The notes beneath the pieces were generated by a model. The model saw only the letters and a list, made by a program, of their open reading frames with translations. It made no database searches and was not told where the DNA came from. Both the position numbers and the translations under genes were made by a program. Shown piece by piece: positions 17,765-27,316 of a stretch of DNA of 64,000 nucleotides (its first letter is position 1; the number at the start of each line of letters is the position of its first letter). The stretch comes from Bombella saccharophila (GTDB taxonomy: Bacteria > Pseudomonadota > Alphaproteobacteria > Acetobacterales > Acetobacteraceae): contig NZ_JANIDW010000001.1 of the NCBI RefSeq assembly GCF_026385475.1, forward strand, positions 620,001 through 684,000. Reading direction: 5' to 3'.

Positions 17765-18805
17765 TCAGTGGCTTATATGGCGGTAACTATGAACATGCTC
17801 GATATGCTCAGCTAAACTATGAGAAAAATTATGACCTCCATGTCCTGTCGCGACAAAATATAAAGCATCCCCTTCAGCAGGATGAGCCGCTGCCTCTAAA
17901 GCATCCCGTCCTGGTGAACATATCGGCCCTGGCGGAAGGCCCACGTATAAATAACTATTATATGGACTATCGAATTGCAGATCTGCTTTTGTCAAAGCCC
18001 TTGGAAGAATACCCTCGCCTTGACTTACCGCATAAATCACTGTTGGGTCTGTTTGTAATTTCATCCCGCGTTTTAAACGATTGATAAAGACTCTTGCTAT
18101 TTGTGCCCGTTCTTCTGGTAGGGCGGTTTCTCTCTCAATTAACGATGCTAAAATTAATAATTGCTCTGGTGTTGTGATGACCCCTTGTAAAGCACTTTGG
18201 TCTCTATTCTCCCAGACCTCTTTTAGTTGGGTATTCATCAATTTTTTCATATGGGTTAGGAGTGTCTGCCTCTCCGTTCCCCACACATAAAAAAATGTTT
18301 GCGGCGCGACCTCTCCTTCCCGAATTTCTTCCACTGTTCCCTGCAATACCGGAGCCTGTATAAGCAAAGCGTGAATACGACGAGCCGTTAGCCCTTCTGC
18401 TATGGTCAAGCTATGCGGTACAGGTTGACCATGACGCAAAATAACCAAACTATGTGCTATAGAAACCCTATCAGGGAATTTTAACTCGGCAGCATGGATC
18501 GGCCCTTGAGACTTTGTCGAAAAAAGGGCCAGCTTAAAAAAGAGAGAAGAAACAAGACCAGGCGCCAATATTCCATTTTCTTGTAGAACATGGACAACAC
18601 GATCAACCCCTCCGCGTGGAATAACAACGACACGCTCCCCCTGCAAAGGCCCAGGGTCCGTATAATGTCCATATCCCGCAAAAAGGCTTCCCCCCGCCGC
18701 AACAAGCATTAAGGCTAACACACGTCCCTTAGTAACAAATCGGCGACGTGTACTATTGGGCACTGCCTCTTTTTCTTGGTTACTTGGCGCAGGGGTCTCC
18801 GGCAT
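17765..18805 (-). CDS. mltG: Endolytic murein transglycosylase MltG
   Basis: A 346-residue YceG/MltG protein, an inner-membrane enzyme that cuts nascent glycan strands and helps end peptidoglycan elongation. A short cytoplasmic stretch is followed by one transmembrane segment (about residues 27-45), a LysM-like part, and the catalytic region with SLIERETALPEER, in which Glu is catalytic, and the YNSYLYVGLPPGPICSPG motif. Length is normal. It lies 53 bases downstream of fabF on the same strand, an order (fabF-mltG) common in alphaproteobacteria. AAGGAGAG precedes the ATG, which makes the start reliable. Confidence 0.95.
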   Translation of the reverse strand: MPETPAPSNQEKEAVPNSTRRRFVTKGRVLALMLVAAGGSLFAGYGHYTDPGPLQGERVVVIPRGGVDRVVHVLQENGILAPGLVSSLFFKLALFSTKSQGPIHAAELKFPDRVSIAHSLVILRHGQPVPHSLTIAEGLTARRIHALLIQAPVLQGTVEEIREGEVAPQTFFYVWGTERQTLLTHMKKLMNTQLKEVWENRDQSALQGVITTPEQLLILASLIERETALPEERAQIARVFINRLKRGMKLQTDPTVIYAVSQGEGILPRALTKADLQFDSPYNSYLYVGLPPGPICSPGRDALEAAAHPAEGDALYFVATGHGGHNFSHSLAEHIEHVHSYRHISH

Positions 18806-18858
18806 TTTTCTCTCCTTAAGCCATGCTAAGCAACACCTAAAACTATCTTACGGGAAGA

Positions 18859-20142
18859 TCATGCTTTAAAGCGTTTTAGGATAAGGCTTGCATTCGTGCC
18901 GCCGAAGCCAAAACTGTTGGAGAGAGCGATATCAACATGCTTCTCCTTAGCTGTATGGGGGATACGATCCATCACACTCTCACGAGAAGGTTTATCGAGA
19001 TTAAGCGTTGGCGGCAGAATACCGTCACGCATAGCTTGCAAACAGAAGATAGCTTCCACAGCGCCAGCTGCACCGAGCAAATGACCGATAGCAGACTTGG
19101 TGGAGGACATACTCGCCCCGGCCGCAGCATCTCCAAAAAGGCGTTCTACAGCCCCTAACTCTAAATCATCTGCCATAGTGGATGTACCATGAGCATTGAC
19201 ATAACCAATATCGGAAGGCGTTACGCGCGCATCTTTTAGGGCTGCTTGCATAGCCCGGAAGGCACCTTCATGATTCTCGGCGGGAGCAGTGATATGATAC
19301 GCATCGCCAGAGAGGCCATATCCACCAATTTCACCATAAATTTTGGCACCACGCCGTTTAGCATGTTCGTATTCTTCTAGTACGACAACACCGGCCCCCT
19401 CGCCCATAATGAAGCCATCACGTTCTTCATCCCACGGACGGGATGCAGTCGTCGGGCTGTCATTAAAGCTTGTAGAAAGTGCACGTGCTGAACAGAAACC
19501 GGCAATTCCTAGTTCACAAATGGCCGATTCCGCGCCGCCAGCAATCATCACATCAGCATCACCATGTTGGATCAAGCGTGATGCATCACCAATTGCGTGA
19601 GTGCCAGAAGCACAAGCCGTCACAACGGCATGATTTGGACCTTTAAAACCGTAACGGATGGACAGATGCCCTGCCGTCAAATTGATTAAGGAAGATGGAA
19701 TAAAGAAAGGCGACAGGCGGCGTGCCTTCCCAGAGGACACCAGAACGGAGTTATCATAAATCGTCTTTAATCCGCCAATGCCAGAGCCCATCATGACCCC
19801 TGTTGCGCAACGGTCCTCCTCAGATTCTGGTTTCCATCCAGAATCTTCTACAGCTTGAATCCCCGCTGCCAAACCAAGATGGATAAAACGATCCATCTTC
19901 TTTTGCTCTTTAACGGGAACCCAATCAGAGAGGGTTAAACCACCTTCTGCCGTTGGCCCTTCTGGCACTTCTCCAGCAATTTGCGCAGGCAAACCGGAAG
20001 CATCAAACTGCGTGATGCGCCCAATGCCAGATTGTGACTCGATAAGACGTTTCCACGTCAGTTCTGCACCAACAGCCAACGGGCTTACTACGCCTATCCC
20101 CGTAACGACCACACGTTTTCTGCTCGTTCCAGAACCGCTCAT
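18859..20142 (-). CDS. fabF: Beta-ketoacyl-ACP synthase II
   Basis: A 427-residue condensing enzyme that extends acyl-ACP with malonyl-ACP. The active-site cysteine is in VTACASGTH near residue 177, and the two histidines are in NAHGTSTMADD and in the GHLLGAAGA region. The N-terminus VVVTGIGVVSPLA is typical. Length matches FabF, and its position after acpP is the common fabG-acpP-fabF arrangement. The start has GAGGTAAGGCGG just upstream. FabF rather than FabB is preferred because of the acpP linkage and overall length. Confidence 0.96.
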   Translation of the reverse strand: MSGSGTSRKRVVVTGIGVVSPLAVGAELTWKRLIESQSGIGRITQFDASGLPAQIAGEVPEGPTAEGGLTLSDWVPVKEQKKMDRFIHLGLAAGIQAVEDSGWKPESEEDRCATGVMMGSGIGGLKTIYDNSVLVSSGKARRLSPFFIPSSLINLTAGHLSIRYGFKGPNHAVVTACASGTHAIGDASRLIQHGDADVMIAGGAESAICELGIAGFCSARALSTSFNDSPTTASRPWDEERDGFIMGEGAGVVVLEEYEHAKRRGAKIYGEIGGYGLSGDAYHITAPAENHEGAFRAMQAALKDARVTPSDIGYVNAHGTSTMADDLELGAVERLFGDAAAGASMSSTKSAIGHLLGAAGAVEAIFCLQAMRDGILPPTLNLDKPSRESVMDRIPHTAKEKHVDIALSNSFGFGGTNASLILKRFKA

Positions 20143-20267
20143 CGCCGCCTTACCTCATAATTCCTAAATACAGATAAAGCGAAACGGTATCTTCCGCTTC
20201 GCCTCCATGACGGTAAGAGCGAACAACCCAAGCTGCCCGCTCCCCATCATTCTACCACACTATAAAA

Positions 20268-20510
20268 TCAGGCAGCTTTCTGCTTGCTGATATATTCAAT
20301 CGCGTCATTTACGGTGGCGATTTTCTCTGCAGCATCTTCCGGAATTTCAACGGAGAATGCCTCTTCAAAAGCCATTACAAGCTCAACCGTATCCAGGCTG
20401 TCAGCACCGAGATCATCGATGAAGGAAGCATCCGGCTTTACCTTATCTTCCTCAACACCCAAATGCTCGACGACGATCTTCTTCACCTTGTCAGCGATTT
20501 CGTTGCTCAT
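20268..20510 (-). CDS. acpP: Housekeeping acyl carrier protein
   Basis: An 80-residue, strongly acidic ACP with the classic [16 protein letters not shown] motif; Ser38 receives the 4'-phosphopantetheine. It carries growing acyl chains for the neighbouring Fab enzymes and for phospholipid and lipid A synthesis. AAGGA precedes the ATG. It differs clearly from the second ACP at 6745-6999, which has FDSLAVM at the attachment site, so the two carriers are probably separated by function. The 125-base gap to fabF and the 130-base gap to fabG hold no other gene. Confidence 0.98.
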   Translation of the reverse strand: MSNEIADKVKKIVVEHLGVEEDKVKPDASFIDDLGADSLDTVELVMAFEEAFSVEIPEDAAEKIATVNDAIEYISKQKAA

Positions 20511-20640
20511 CTGTCTTAAATCCTTACTACCCTACTGGGTTTGCTTAAGAAAAAAACCTGCCCGATTTAAAGCCATACTCTGATCTTCGTCAGGCAAAGC
20601 AGGGCGCGCTTAGCACGTTTTCTGATAAACGCCAAACTTT

Positions 20641-21384
20641 TCAGACCATGGCCATCCCACCATTAACATGAAGTGTCGTACCCGTCACCCACCCAGCCTC
20701 ATCTGAGGCTAGGTAAACCACGGCTCCCGCCACATCTTCTGGTTTGCCCATACGCCCAAGCGGGATATTGCTTGTTAATTTCTCACGCACAGAGTCTGGT
20801 AGGGCATCCGTCATAGCGGTCTCGACAAAACCGGGGGCTACAACATTAACCGTTACCCCACGACGCCCAGCCTCTTGAGCAAGGGATTTGCTCATCCCAA
20901 CAAGGCCAGCCTTAGCCGCTGCGTAATTGGCCTGACCGGGATTGCCGATTGTCCCTACGATGGAGGAAATAGAAATAATCCGCCCGCTCCGCCGCCGTTG
21001 CATGCCCTTTAAGGCCGCACGGGCGAGGCGAAATGGGCTCTCCAAATCCACCTTGAGCACCTGCGTCCAATCTTCATCTTTCATCCGTACTGCCAAAGTA
21101 TCCCGCGTCAGACCAGCATTATTGACGAGAATATCCAAGGGATGCCCCGCTGCCTCCTCTGCACGGCTGACAAGCTCATCTGCGGCTGTGGCATCAGAGA
21201 GATTGGCTGTCACAATATGAACACGCTCTTGCCCTAGAGTCGCAGCGACCTCCTGCAAGGCCCCCTCACGCGTGCCACTGAGGACTACAATAGCACCGCG
21301 CTCATGTAGCTGGCGTGCAATGGCGGCACCAATCCCGCCAGATGCCCCCGTAATCAATGCCATTTTACCTGATAAAGAAAACAT
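20641..21384 (-). CDS. fabG: 3-oxoacyl-ACP reductase
   Basis: A 247-residue short-chain dehydrogenase that reduces 3-oxoacyl-ACP with NADPH. Visible are the GASGGIG nucleotide-binding loop, LVNNAGLTRD, the catalytic serine in SISSIVG, YAAAKAG near residue 155 with Tyr and Lys, and the C-terminal LHVNGGMAMV ending that is typical of FabG. It stands between fabD and acpP, 12 bases after fabD, with GAGGAA before the ATG. Assignment is secure from motif, length and context. Confidence 0.97.
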   Translation of the reverse strand: MFSLSGKMALITGASGGIGAAIARQLHERGAIVVLSGTREGALQEVAATLGQERVHIVTANLSDATAADELVSRAEEAAGHPLDILVNNAGLTRDTLAVRMKDEDWTQVLKVDLESPFRLARAALKGMQRRRSGRIISISSIVGTIGNPGQANYAAAKAGLVGMSKSLAQEAGRRGVTVNVVAPGFVETAMTDALPDSVREKLTSNIPLGRMGKPEDVAGAVVYLASDEAGWVTGTTLHVNGGMAMV

Positions 21385-21396
21385 CGCTTATTCCTC

Positions 21397-22341
21397 TTAA
21401 AACGTCTTCAACATCGCTTCAATTTCTGCCGGGGTTCCGGCATGGTCGGCTGATAAATCCGGTACGATGCGGCGTGCAAGCCCTGTCAGCACCTTACCAG
21501 CCCCTAGCTCATGCTGGTTTGTAATAGCTTTATCAGCCATAGCGAGAACCGTCTCCCGCCACCGTACACGTCCAGTTACTTGTTGCACTAATAAAGACCG
21601 AATCTCATCCGGTTGGGAGACGATCGCAGCAGTCACATTAGCGATAACCGGAATCTCTGCTGGATGAAGTTCTGCCTGTGCCAAGGCCTCCTTCATCTCC
21701 TGCGCGGCTGGAGCCATCAGGGAAGAATGGAAGGGAGCGGATACCGGCAATTTGACAACGCGGCGGATACCCCGCGCTTTTGCTGCCTCCATGGCGCGCT
21801 CTATTGCCGCTATATGACCAGAAAGAACAATCTGACCACCGCCATTGTCATTAGCAATTTCTAACACGTCCCCTTTGGCACATTCGGCACAAATATTTTG
21901 TGCTACATCTGGCTCTACACCTAGGAGAGCAGCCATACCGCCTTGCCCAACAGGGACGGCGCGTTGCATAGCTTGCCCACGCAACCGTAAAAGACGTGCG
22001 CCCTCGCTGATCCCCATAACACCAGCGGCAGTTAAAGCGGCATATTCCCCTAAAGAATGACCTGCTAGCACTGCCGCTTTCTCTTTAAGGGCAAACCCAC
22101 CCTCATGTTCCAAAACACGCACAACGGCCATAGAGACGGCAAATAACGCGGGTTGGGTATTCTCTGTTGCTGTAAGCTCTGCAGCATCCCCCTCGAACAT
22201 CAACCGAGACAGATTGAAGCTAAGAGCCTCGTCCACTTCCTCAAACACAGCGCGGGCAACGGGGAAGGCCTTATGAAGCTCCGCTCCCATCCCGACAGAT
22301 TGACTCCCCTGACCGGGGAAAACAAATGCCTGACCTGTCAT
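21397..22341 (-). CDS. fabD: Malonyl-CoA:ACP transacylase
   Basis: A 314-residue enzyme that charges ACP with malonate for chain elongation. The N-terminus FVFPGQGSQSVGMG and the active-site serine in GHSLGEYAAL (Ser96) are diagnostic; SAPFHSSLM contains the catalytic histidine. The frame extends to a TTG at 22354-22356, but the ATG at 22341 is chosen because GGAGAGAG lies just upstream of it. Its start is about 28 bases from the end of the OpuAC-like gene, so the two are probably co-transcribed. Confidence 0.97.
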   Translation of the reverse strand: MTGQAFVFPGQGSQSVGMGAELHKAFPVARAVFEEVDEALSFNLSRLMFEGDAAELTATENTQPALFAVSMAVVRVLEHEGGFALKEKAAVLAGHSLGEYAALTAAGVMGISEGARLLRLRGQAMQRAVPVGQGGMAALLGVEPDVAQNICAECAKGDVLEIANDNGGGQIVLSGHIAAIERAMEAAKARGIRRVVKLPVSAPFHSSLMAPAAQEMKEALAQAELHPAEIPVIANVTAAIVSQPDEIRSLLVQQVTGRVRWRETVLAMADKAITNQHELGAGKVLTGLARRIVPDLSADHAGTPAEIEAMLKTF

Positions 22342-22368
22342 ATTCACTCTCTCCAAACTGCTAGATTA

Positions 22369-23094
22369 TTACCGAGGAATCAGCCGGCCACGCTGCCATG
22401 ATTCAGCGGCCTCCTCCGGCCCCATACCATCAACGCTCACTGCATAATCCAAAGCACTCATCACTTTATTACTGAGCATCATGATGGATAATTCATCCAA
22501 CATATCCTCATCCACTTCATCGCGTAGTCCTTTACGCAAAACCAACCGTGCAGTTTGCTCCTGCCCCGCTAAGAGGTCTCCCCCCGGTAGCTCGGCCAGC
22601 ATATCGGTATGGAAGATAGCGTGAGGCTGCCATAGAGCAATCAATGGGCATTCCCCCGCTTCTTCTGCCTGCTTTACACGCTCTAAAACAGCCTCCGGGG
22701 CTAGAACTTCTAGGGGCAATTCTTTAAGCTCCGGCCGGGCTTCCATAGCTTTTTCAAGATAAGGCTGCGCTGCTGCGGTGGTCAGCAAGGAGGTAAACTC
22801 CCCCACTGTCCAATTCGCCCCTTTCCCTGCTTTTTTAAGAGCAGAAAGCTTGATTTCTGGATGATATAAACTGCCGAGAATCTCATGACCATGAGCTAAT
22901 AAAGCATCATCCTGCGGGAACCATGCTGAGACAAGAATATCAACACGCCCCTCATCCAACGCAGCTAAGCGTTCATCTGCGCTTAAATCCGCATAGGCGA
23001 CATCCTCACCATTCGCCTCGATAACACGGGCCACGCCACTAGCACAGGCAGCATGTAACGCCGTGTAGAGATGACCAATAGTGAGATATGACAT
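22369..23094 (-). CDS. Cytoplasmic OpuAC-like (glycine betaine-binding fold) protein at the head of the fab cluster
   Basis: A 241-residue acidic protein. Its first half (RVDILVSAWFPQDDALL, GSLYHPEIKLSAL) resembles substrate-binding proteins of glycine betaine/proline ABC importers (OpuAC type), including the tryptophan-bearing ligand segment. There is no signal peptide or lipobox, so it should be cytoplasmic, which is odd for a transporter-binding protein. No permease or ATPase gene is adjacent; instead it is followed directly by fabD. It may bind a small quaternary amine or another ligand and act as a sensor or enzyme. Function is unknown, and the fold assignment is by eye only. Confidence 0.55.
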   Translation of the reverse strand: MSYLTIGHLYTALHAACASGVARVIEANGEDVAYADLSADERLAALDEGRVDILVSAWFPQDDALLAHGHEILGSLYHPEIKLSALKKAGKGANWTVGEFTSLLTTAAAQPYLEKAMEARPELKELPLEVLAPEAVLERVKQAEEAGECPLIALWQPHAIFHTDMLAELPGGDLLAGQEQTARLVLRKGLRDEVDEDMLDELSIMMLSNKVMSALDYAVSVDGMGPEEAAESWQRGRLIPR

Positions 23095-23215
23095 AGAAAA
23101 CTGCCTTACGTTTATAAAAGATGCCTTGGGATAGCTATAGCCTACCCCTTTGTGAAGCCCTTAGCTCTGTTTGCCCACCCACTAAAGGCCTCTATGGAAG
23201 ATTTGCCCCTAAGAG

Positions 23216-25327
23216 CTACCAAATTTTAACGCGCTCTTGCGGTGGTAGGTAAAGCGCATCTCCTGCATGAACTGCAAAAGCTTTATACCAGAGGTCGATA
23301 TTATGAGCGGGCATATTCACCCGGCTACGCGCTGGTGCATGCTCGTTCGATAAGACCTGACGCCGCAGCGCATCGGGGCGGTCCTTCTCGCGCCATACTT
23401 GCGCCCAGCCTAAGAACACACGTTGGTCCCCTGTCCAACCATGCAATGGTTGGTCATCCTTACCGTGAAGGCTATTATGATAGGCTTGGAGGGCAAGATT
23501 CAGCCCGCCAAGGTCTGCAATATTCTCCCCCATGGTCATCGTGCCATTTACATGCAGCCCCGGTAGAACCTCTTGGGCGTCATATTGCGCCCCGAGCCGT
23601 TTTGCTCGTGCCTCAAAAGCCTGTGAAGATGCTTGGCTCCACCAATCATGCAAACGGCCATGCTCATCATAATGACGGCCTTGGTCATCAAAACCATGGC
23701 TCATCTCATGGCCAATAACACCGCCAATCCCACCATAATTCACCGCCATATCGCCTTTAGGGTCAAAAAAGGGCGGTTGAAGAATGGCTGCGGGGAAGAC
23801 AATTTCGTTCTTTACCGGGTCATTATAGGCATTGACGGTTTGTGGCGTCATATCCCATTCGTCCCGGTCCACAGGGCGGTCAAGCTGATGGAGGCGATGC
23901 TGCCAATTAAACGCTGCCGCGCGTGAAGCATTGCCATACACATCCCCCGCTCGGACCTCCAAAGCGGAATAATCCCACCATTTCCGCGGGTAGCCAACCT
24001 GCATAGCGAAATGATCCAACTTTACCAACGCAGCTTTACGTGTAGGGCTGTCCATCCAGTCATTATGCTCTAGCCGCCAGCGGAAGGCGGTTTTTAGCTC
24101 ATTAACAAGGTTGGTGATGCGCTCTTTGGCTTCTGGAGGGAAATAATGCTGCACATAAAGCCGTCCTAAAGCCCAACCCATTGCCGTGTTTGTGACACGC
24201 ACAGCCCGCTTCCAACGGACTGGCTGTTGCGTGATACCGCTTAGCGTACGACCATTAAAAGCAAAGGACGCATCGGAGACATCATGGGACAGATAGGGGG
24301 CAGCATTATCGGCGAGATGAAATGCCAGCCATGCCCGCAATGTTGTGCTCTCTGTCCCTGCAATAATCTGCGCCATCGCCGCAATTGAGTGAGGCTCCCG
24401 CACATCAATCACACGCTCTGCTAAACCACGCTCCGGCAGTCCCATAGAGCGTAAATAGGTCATCCAATCTATAGAGGGCGCGAGAGTGATGAGATCTTTC
24501 ACCTTCATCGGGTTGAACATTTTTAATGGGTCACGCGTTTGATCCCGTGGTGTCTCAACCTTCGCGAGGGCTGTCTCTAACTCCATAATAGCAGCGGCGT
24601 TATGCTCTGGCTCCGGCCATTGAATAAGCTTGAGCATTTGCAAGATATAAGCCTGATATGCTTGCTTTTGCGGGGCTAATTTAGGGTTTGTATAATAGCT
24701 AATGTCAGGCAAGCCCAAGCCACCGCTAATGCCAATACTCATCCCTTGGTCCAGCATTAACATATACCGGGTTGGGTCTGCTTGGTCTTGCTCAATATCC
24801 AATGCAAAAGGACTAAACGATAAGGAGCCTGCCGCTGCTCCAAAGAGATGAGCAAAGGAAGGCGCATCTTTTGCAGCTTGGATTTGTGCTAACTCATCAT
24901 GCAAAGGGGTTATCCCTTGTGCATCCACAGCGGCTTGGTCCAAATAGCTATGGTAAAAGATAGCAAGCTTATGTTGTTCATCATTCTTCCCTGAAGGCGA
25001 TAAAGACTCCAATAAGCTCCGCTGCCGCGCTTGGGATAACTCAAATAGAATATGAAACGGCCCATAGCTACTCATATCATCGGGGATATGCAACTGCGTG
25101 ATGTAACGCCCATTAGCGTAGGTGAAGAAATCTTGCCCCGGTGGGGTGGTTGGGTCCATGCCCTCTTGGTCAAACCCCCAGCCATTTTGGTAAGGCTGAA
25201 TAGATAATGCAGGCTCTTGAGCAAGGCTAGGCGTTACAGCCCCCCCCATAAATCCAGCCCCCATCATCATGAGGATGCTGCCCTGCTTTAATAATTTACG
25301 CAATGATAGAGCGTTAACTTTCATCAT
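23216..25327 (-). CDS. M13-family zinc metallopeptidase (PepO/neprilysin-like), exported
   Basis: A 703-residue protein with a signal peptide ending near residue 37 (VTPSLAQ). The zinc site is HEMSH near residue 541, inside VIGHEMSHGFDDQGR, and the third ligand is in GENIADLGGLNLA near 603. The C-terminal CxxW ending of the eukaryotic enzymes is replaced by a short VKIW end, which is common in bacteria. M13 peptidases cut oligopeptides and would act in the periplasm or at the surface. It starts 5 bases after the upstream diiron-protein gene ends, so they share an operon. Length fits the family. Confidence 0.95.
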   Translation of the reverse strand: MMKVNALSLRKLLKQGSILMMMGAGFMGGAVTPSLAQEPALSIQPYQNGWGFDQEGMDPTTPPGQDFFTYANGRYITQLHIPDDMSSYGPFHILFELSQARQRSLLESLSPSGKNDEQHKLAIFYHSYLDQAAVDAQGITPLHDELAQIQAAKDAPSFAHLFGAAAGSLSFSPFALDIEQDQADPTRYMLMLDQGMSIGISGGLGLPDISYYTNPKLAPQKQAYQAYILQMLKLIQWPEPEHNAAAIMELETALAKVETPRDQTRDPLKMFNPMKVKDLITLAPSIDWMTYLRSMGLPERGLAERVIDVREPHSIAAMAQIIAGTESTTLRAWLAFHLADNAAPYLSHDVSDASFAFNGRTLSGITQQPVRWKRAVRVTNTAMGWALGRLYVQHYFPPEAKERITNLVNELKTAFRWRLEHNDWMDSPTRKAALVKLDHFAMQVGYPRKWWDYSALEVRAGDVYGNASRAAAFNWQHRLHQLDRPVDRDEWDMTPQTVNAYNDPVKNEIVFPAAILQPPFFDPKGDMAVNYGGIGGVIGHEMSHGFDDQGRHYDEHGRLHDWWSQASSQAFEARAKRLGAQYDAQEVLPGLHVNGTMTMGENIADLGGLNLALQAYHNSLHGKDDQPLHGWTGDQRVFLGWAQVWREKDRPDALRRQVLSNEHAPARSRVNMPAHNIDLWYKAFAVHAGDALYLPPQERVKIW

Positions 25328-25331
25328 ACCC

Positions 25332-26159
25332 TCAAGCCTGTTGTGCTAAATAGCGCGCGTAGGATTTCTGCTTCCATGCAATAATTTTATGGAACAGCTT
25401 TGCTAACCATGCCTGCATCTTGGAATGTGGTGTCAAACCAGAGGTTTTGAGAATCATCGCTGTTACACGGTCCAGATGCTTCTGCTGATAAAAAGACAAA
25501 GCACGCGCCATATAAGCCGCGATGAAGTCTTTATGATTATAATGTGCTTCACCGTGTGTATTCGTAATGTAATAAGCAGTGGCTAATTCATCATCTTCAC
25601 TTTCCATTACGCGGCTGAGGGCAATCCGCAACCGGAACCAGCGGCCTAATTTTTCACGGTCTAAATAACGGTGCATATTGTCATAAAAAAGCTTGAAATG
25701 CCGATATTCGTCAGCGGCTATTTGTTTGCAAACGGCCTTTAAAACGGGTTCATCTGTCGCATCAGCTAGCGCGGTATAAAAGGAGGATGTCCCCGTCTCC
25801 ACCATACAACGTGCAATCAACTCACCCGTGCGTGAGCCACGGATGGAGGACGAGACATCCGTATCAATTTTATAGGCTTCACGGTAGCGATTAAATGCCT
25901 CCCTATAATCCCAATTGGGATCTGCCAGCATCGCCCATTTACCTAACGCATCGCCATGTTGGACTTCTTCTTCAGCCCAATTCTCTGCAGCATCGCGAAA
26001 GCCCGAATCATCATGAAAGACATTGCGAAGGTAAATTGTATAATCCCGCGCATTACGCTCCACTACGGAGGCCGCCTTTACCAAAGCAAGGATATCCGGA
26101 CTCACTTTTGTAGCGTCAAAAGCATCCCAGTCCATTTGGTCGATCTGCCAATGTTTCAT
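25332..26159 (-). CDS. Ferritin-like diiron protein resembling acyl-ACP desaturases
   Basis: A 275-residue helical protein with two diiron-type motifs: EEEVQHGDALGKW near residue 73 and IAADEYRHFKLF near 153. Both sit in contexts very like those of soluble acyl-ACP desaturases (EENRHGD and IAADEKRH), and the ETGTSSFY stretch precedes the second one as in that family. It may introduce a double bond in an acyl chain or perform another O2-dependent oxidation; rubrerythrin-like alternatives exist. The frame reaches a TTG at 26195, but the ATG at 26159 has GAGGAG upstream and is preferred. It is followed at once by the M13 peptidase gene and is divergent from bioB. Confidence 0.6.
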   Translation of the reverse strand: MKHWQIDQMDWDAFDATKVSPDILALVKAASVVERNARDYTIYLRNVFHDDSGFRDAAENWAEEEVQHGDALGKWAMLADPNWDYREAFNRYREAYKIDTDVSSSIRGSRTGELIARCMVETGTSSFYTALADATDEPVLKAVCKQIAADEYRHFKLFYDNMHRYLDREKLGRWFRLRIALSRVMESEDDELATAYYITNTHGEAHYNHKDFIAAYMARALSFYQQKHLDRVTAMILKTSGLTPHSKMQAWLAKLFHKIIAWKQKSYARYLAQQA

Positions 26160-26281
26160 ACAACCACACTCCTCATACCCATGATGATTATGCAACCATC
26201 ATGTATTTAGCACACTTTTCAGATGGCATAGCGTGCTCATTTTGGATAGGTGTAGGCAGCTAACTTGGAGAGAAAAGCTTA

Positions 26282-27265
26282 ATGACTGAACAACCCTGCC
26301 CTGTGCCGCACGCCCCTCACCTTCGGCATGATTGGACACGAGAGGAAGCAGAAGCCCTATTGGCCCTGCCCTTCCCCGAATTAATCTTCCAAGCGCAACA
26401 GGCACATCGTCAGTTTTTTGACCCTACTAAAGTGCAGATATCGACTCTACTTTCCATCAAGAGTGGGGGCTGCCCGGAGGATTGCGCCTACTGCCCACAA
26501 AGTGCCCATCACGATAAGCGCATGGAGGCAGAAAAACTCATGCCGTTAGAGCGCGTTATCGCTGATGCCAAACGCTCTAAAGAGGCCGGGGCAGGCCGGT
26601 TTTGTATGGGAGCAGCCTGGCGCGCACCTAAAGACCGCGATCTTGATGCCGTATGCCGCATGGTAGAAGAGGTAAAAGCTTTGGGTCTTGAGACATGCCT
26701 AACCATTGGGATGCTTACCCCTAGCCAGTCTGCACGGTTAAAGGATGCCGGGTTGGATTATTACAACCATAATCTTGATACGTCAGAGGATTTTTACGGC
26801 AAGATTATCACCACACGCACCTACCAAGAGCGTTTGGATACGCTGGCGAATGTGCGTGATGCGGGGATTAAAATCTGTTGTGGCGGGATTATCGGCATGG
26901 GCGAAGATAGCCAAGACCGTGCCGGATTGCTCACTACCTTAGCAACTTTACCAACACACCCAGAAAGTGTGCCGATTAATCTCCTTGTCCGCGTGGAGGG
27001 CACTCCCCTAGCTGATGAAGAGACTGTGGATCCCATTACTTTTGCCCGTGTCATTGCCACAGCACGCATTATGATGCCTGCAAGCCATGTACGCCTTGCC
27101 GCAGGGCGTGAAAATATGTCCGAATCCACACACGCGCTCTGCTTCCTCGCTGGGGCCAACTCTATCTTCTGGGGAGAAAAACTCCTTACTACACCCAATC
27201 CTGCCCAGAACCGTGATACCAAACTCCTGGCCATGCTGGGCATGACGCCTATGGTCCACGCTTAA
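26282..27265 (+). CDS. bioB: Biotin synthase
   Basis: A 327-residue radical SAM enzyme that inserts sulfur into dethiobiotin. The [4Fe-4S] cysteines are Cys64, Cys68 and Cys71 in [25 protein letters not shown] and the [10 protein letters not shown] motif are all typical. The end GMTPMVHA differs little from the family. The start is preceded by TTGGAGAG. No other bio gene is adjacent. It is a solitary gene ending at a good terminator. Confidence 0.98.
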   Translation: MTEQPCPVPHAPHLRHDWTREEAEALLALPFPELIFQAQQAHRQFFDPTKVQISTLLSIKSGGCPEDCAYCPQSAHHDKRMEAEKLMPLERVIADAKRSKEAGAGRFCMGAAWRAPKDRDLDAVCRMVEEVKALGLETCLTIGMLTPSQSARLKDAGLDYYNHNLDTSEDFYGKIITTRTYQERLDTLANVRDAGIKICCGGIIGMGEDSQDRAGLLTTLATLPTHPESVPINLLVRVEGTPLADEETVDPITFARVIATARIMMPASHVRLAAGRENMSESTHALCFLAGANSIFWGEKLLTTPNPAQNRDTKLLAMLGMTPMVHA

Positions 27266-27273
27266 TAGCCCCC

Positions 27274-27309
27274 AACAGGCTCTCATTTTTATTTGGGAGC
27301 CTGTTTTCT
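27274..27309. terminator. Bidirectional terminator between bioB and the MCE operon
   Basis: An 11-base-pair stem AACAGGCTCTC/GGGAGCCTGTT (27274-27284 with 27295-27305), with one G-T pair and an AT-rich 10-base loop, followed by T residues. It separates convergent genes. Confidence 0.85.
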
Positions 27310-27316
27310 AAAACAA

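Noticed and set aside
26821-27243. 140-residue minus-strand frame inside bioB
   Set aside because: It is antisense to biotin synthase, has no family features and no ribosome binding site.
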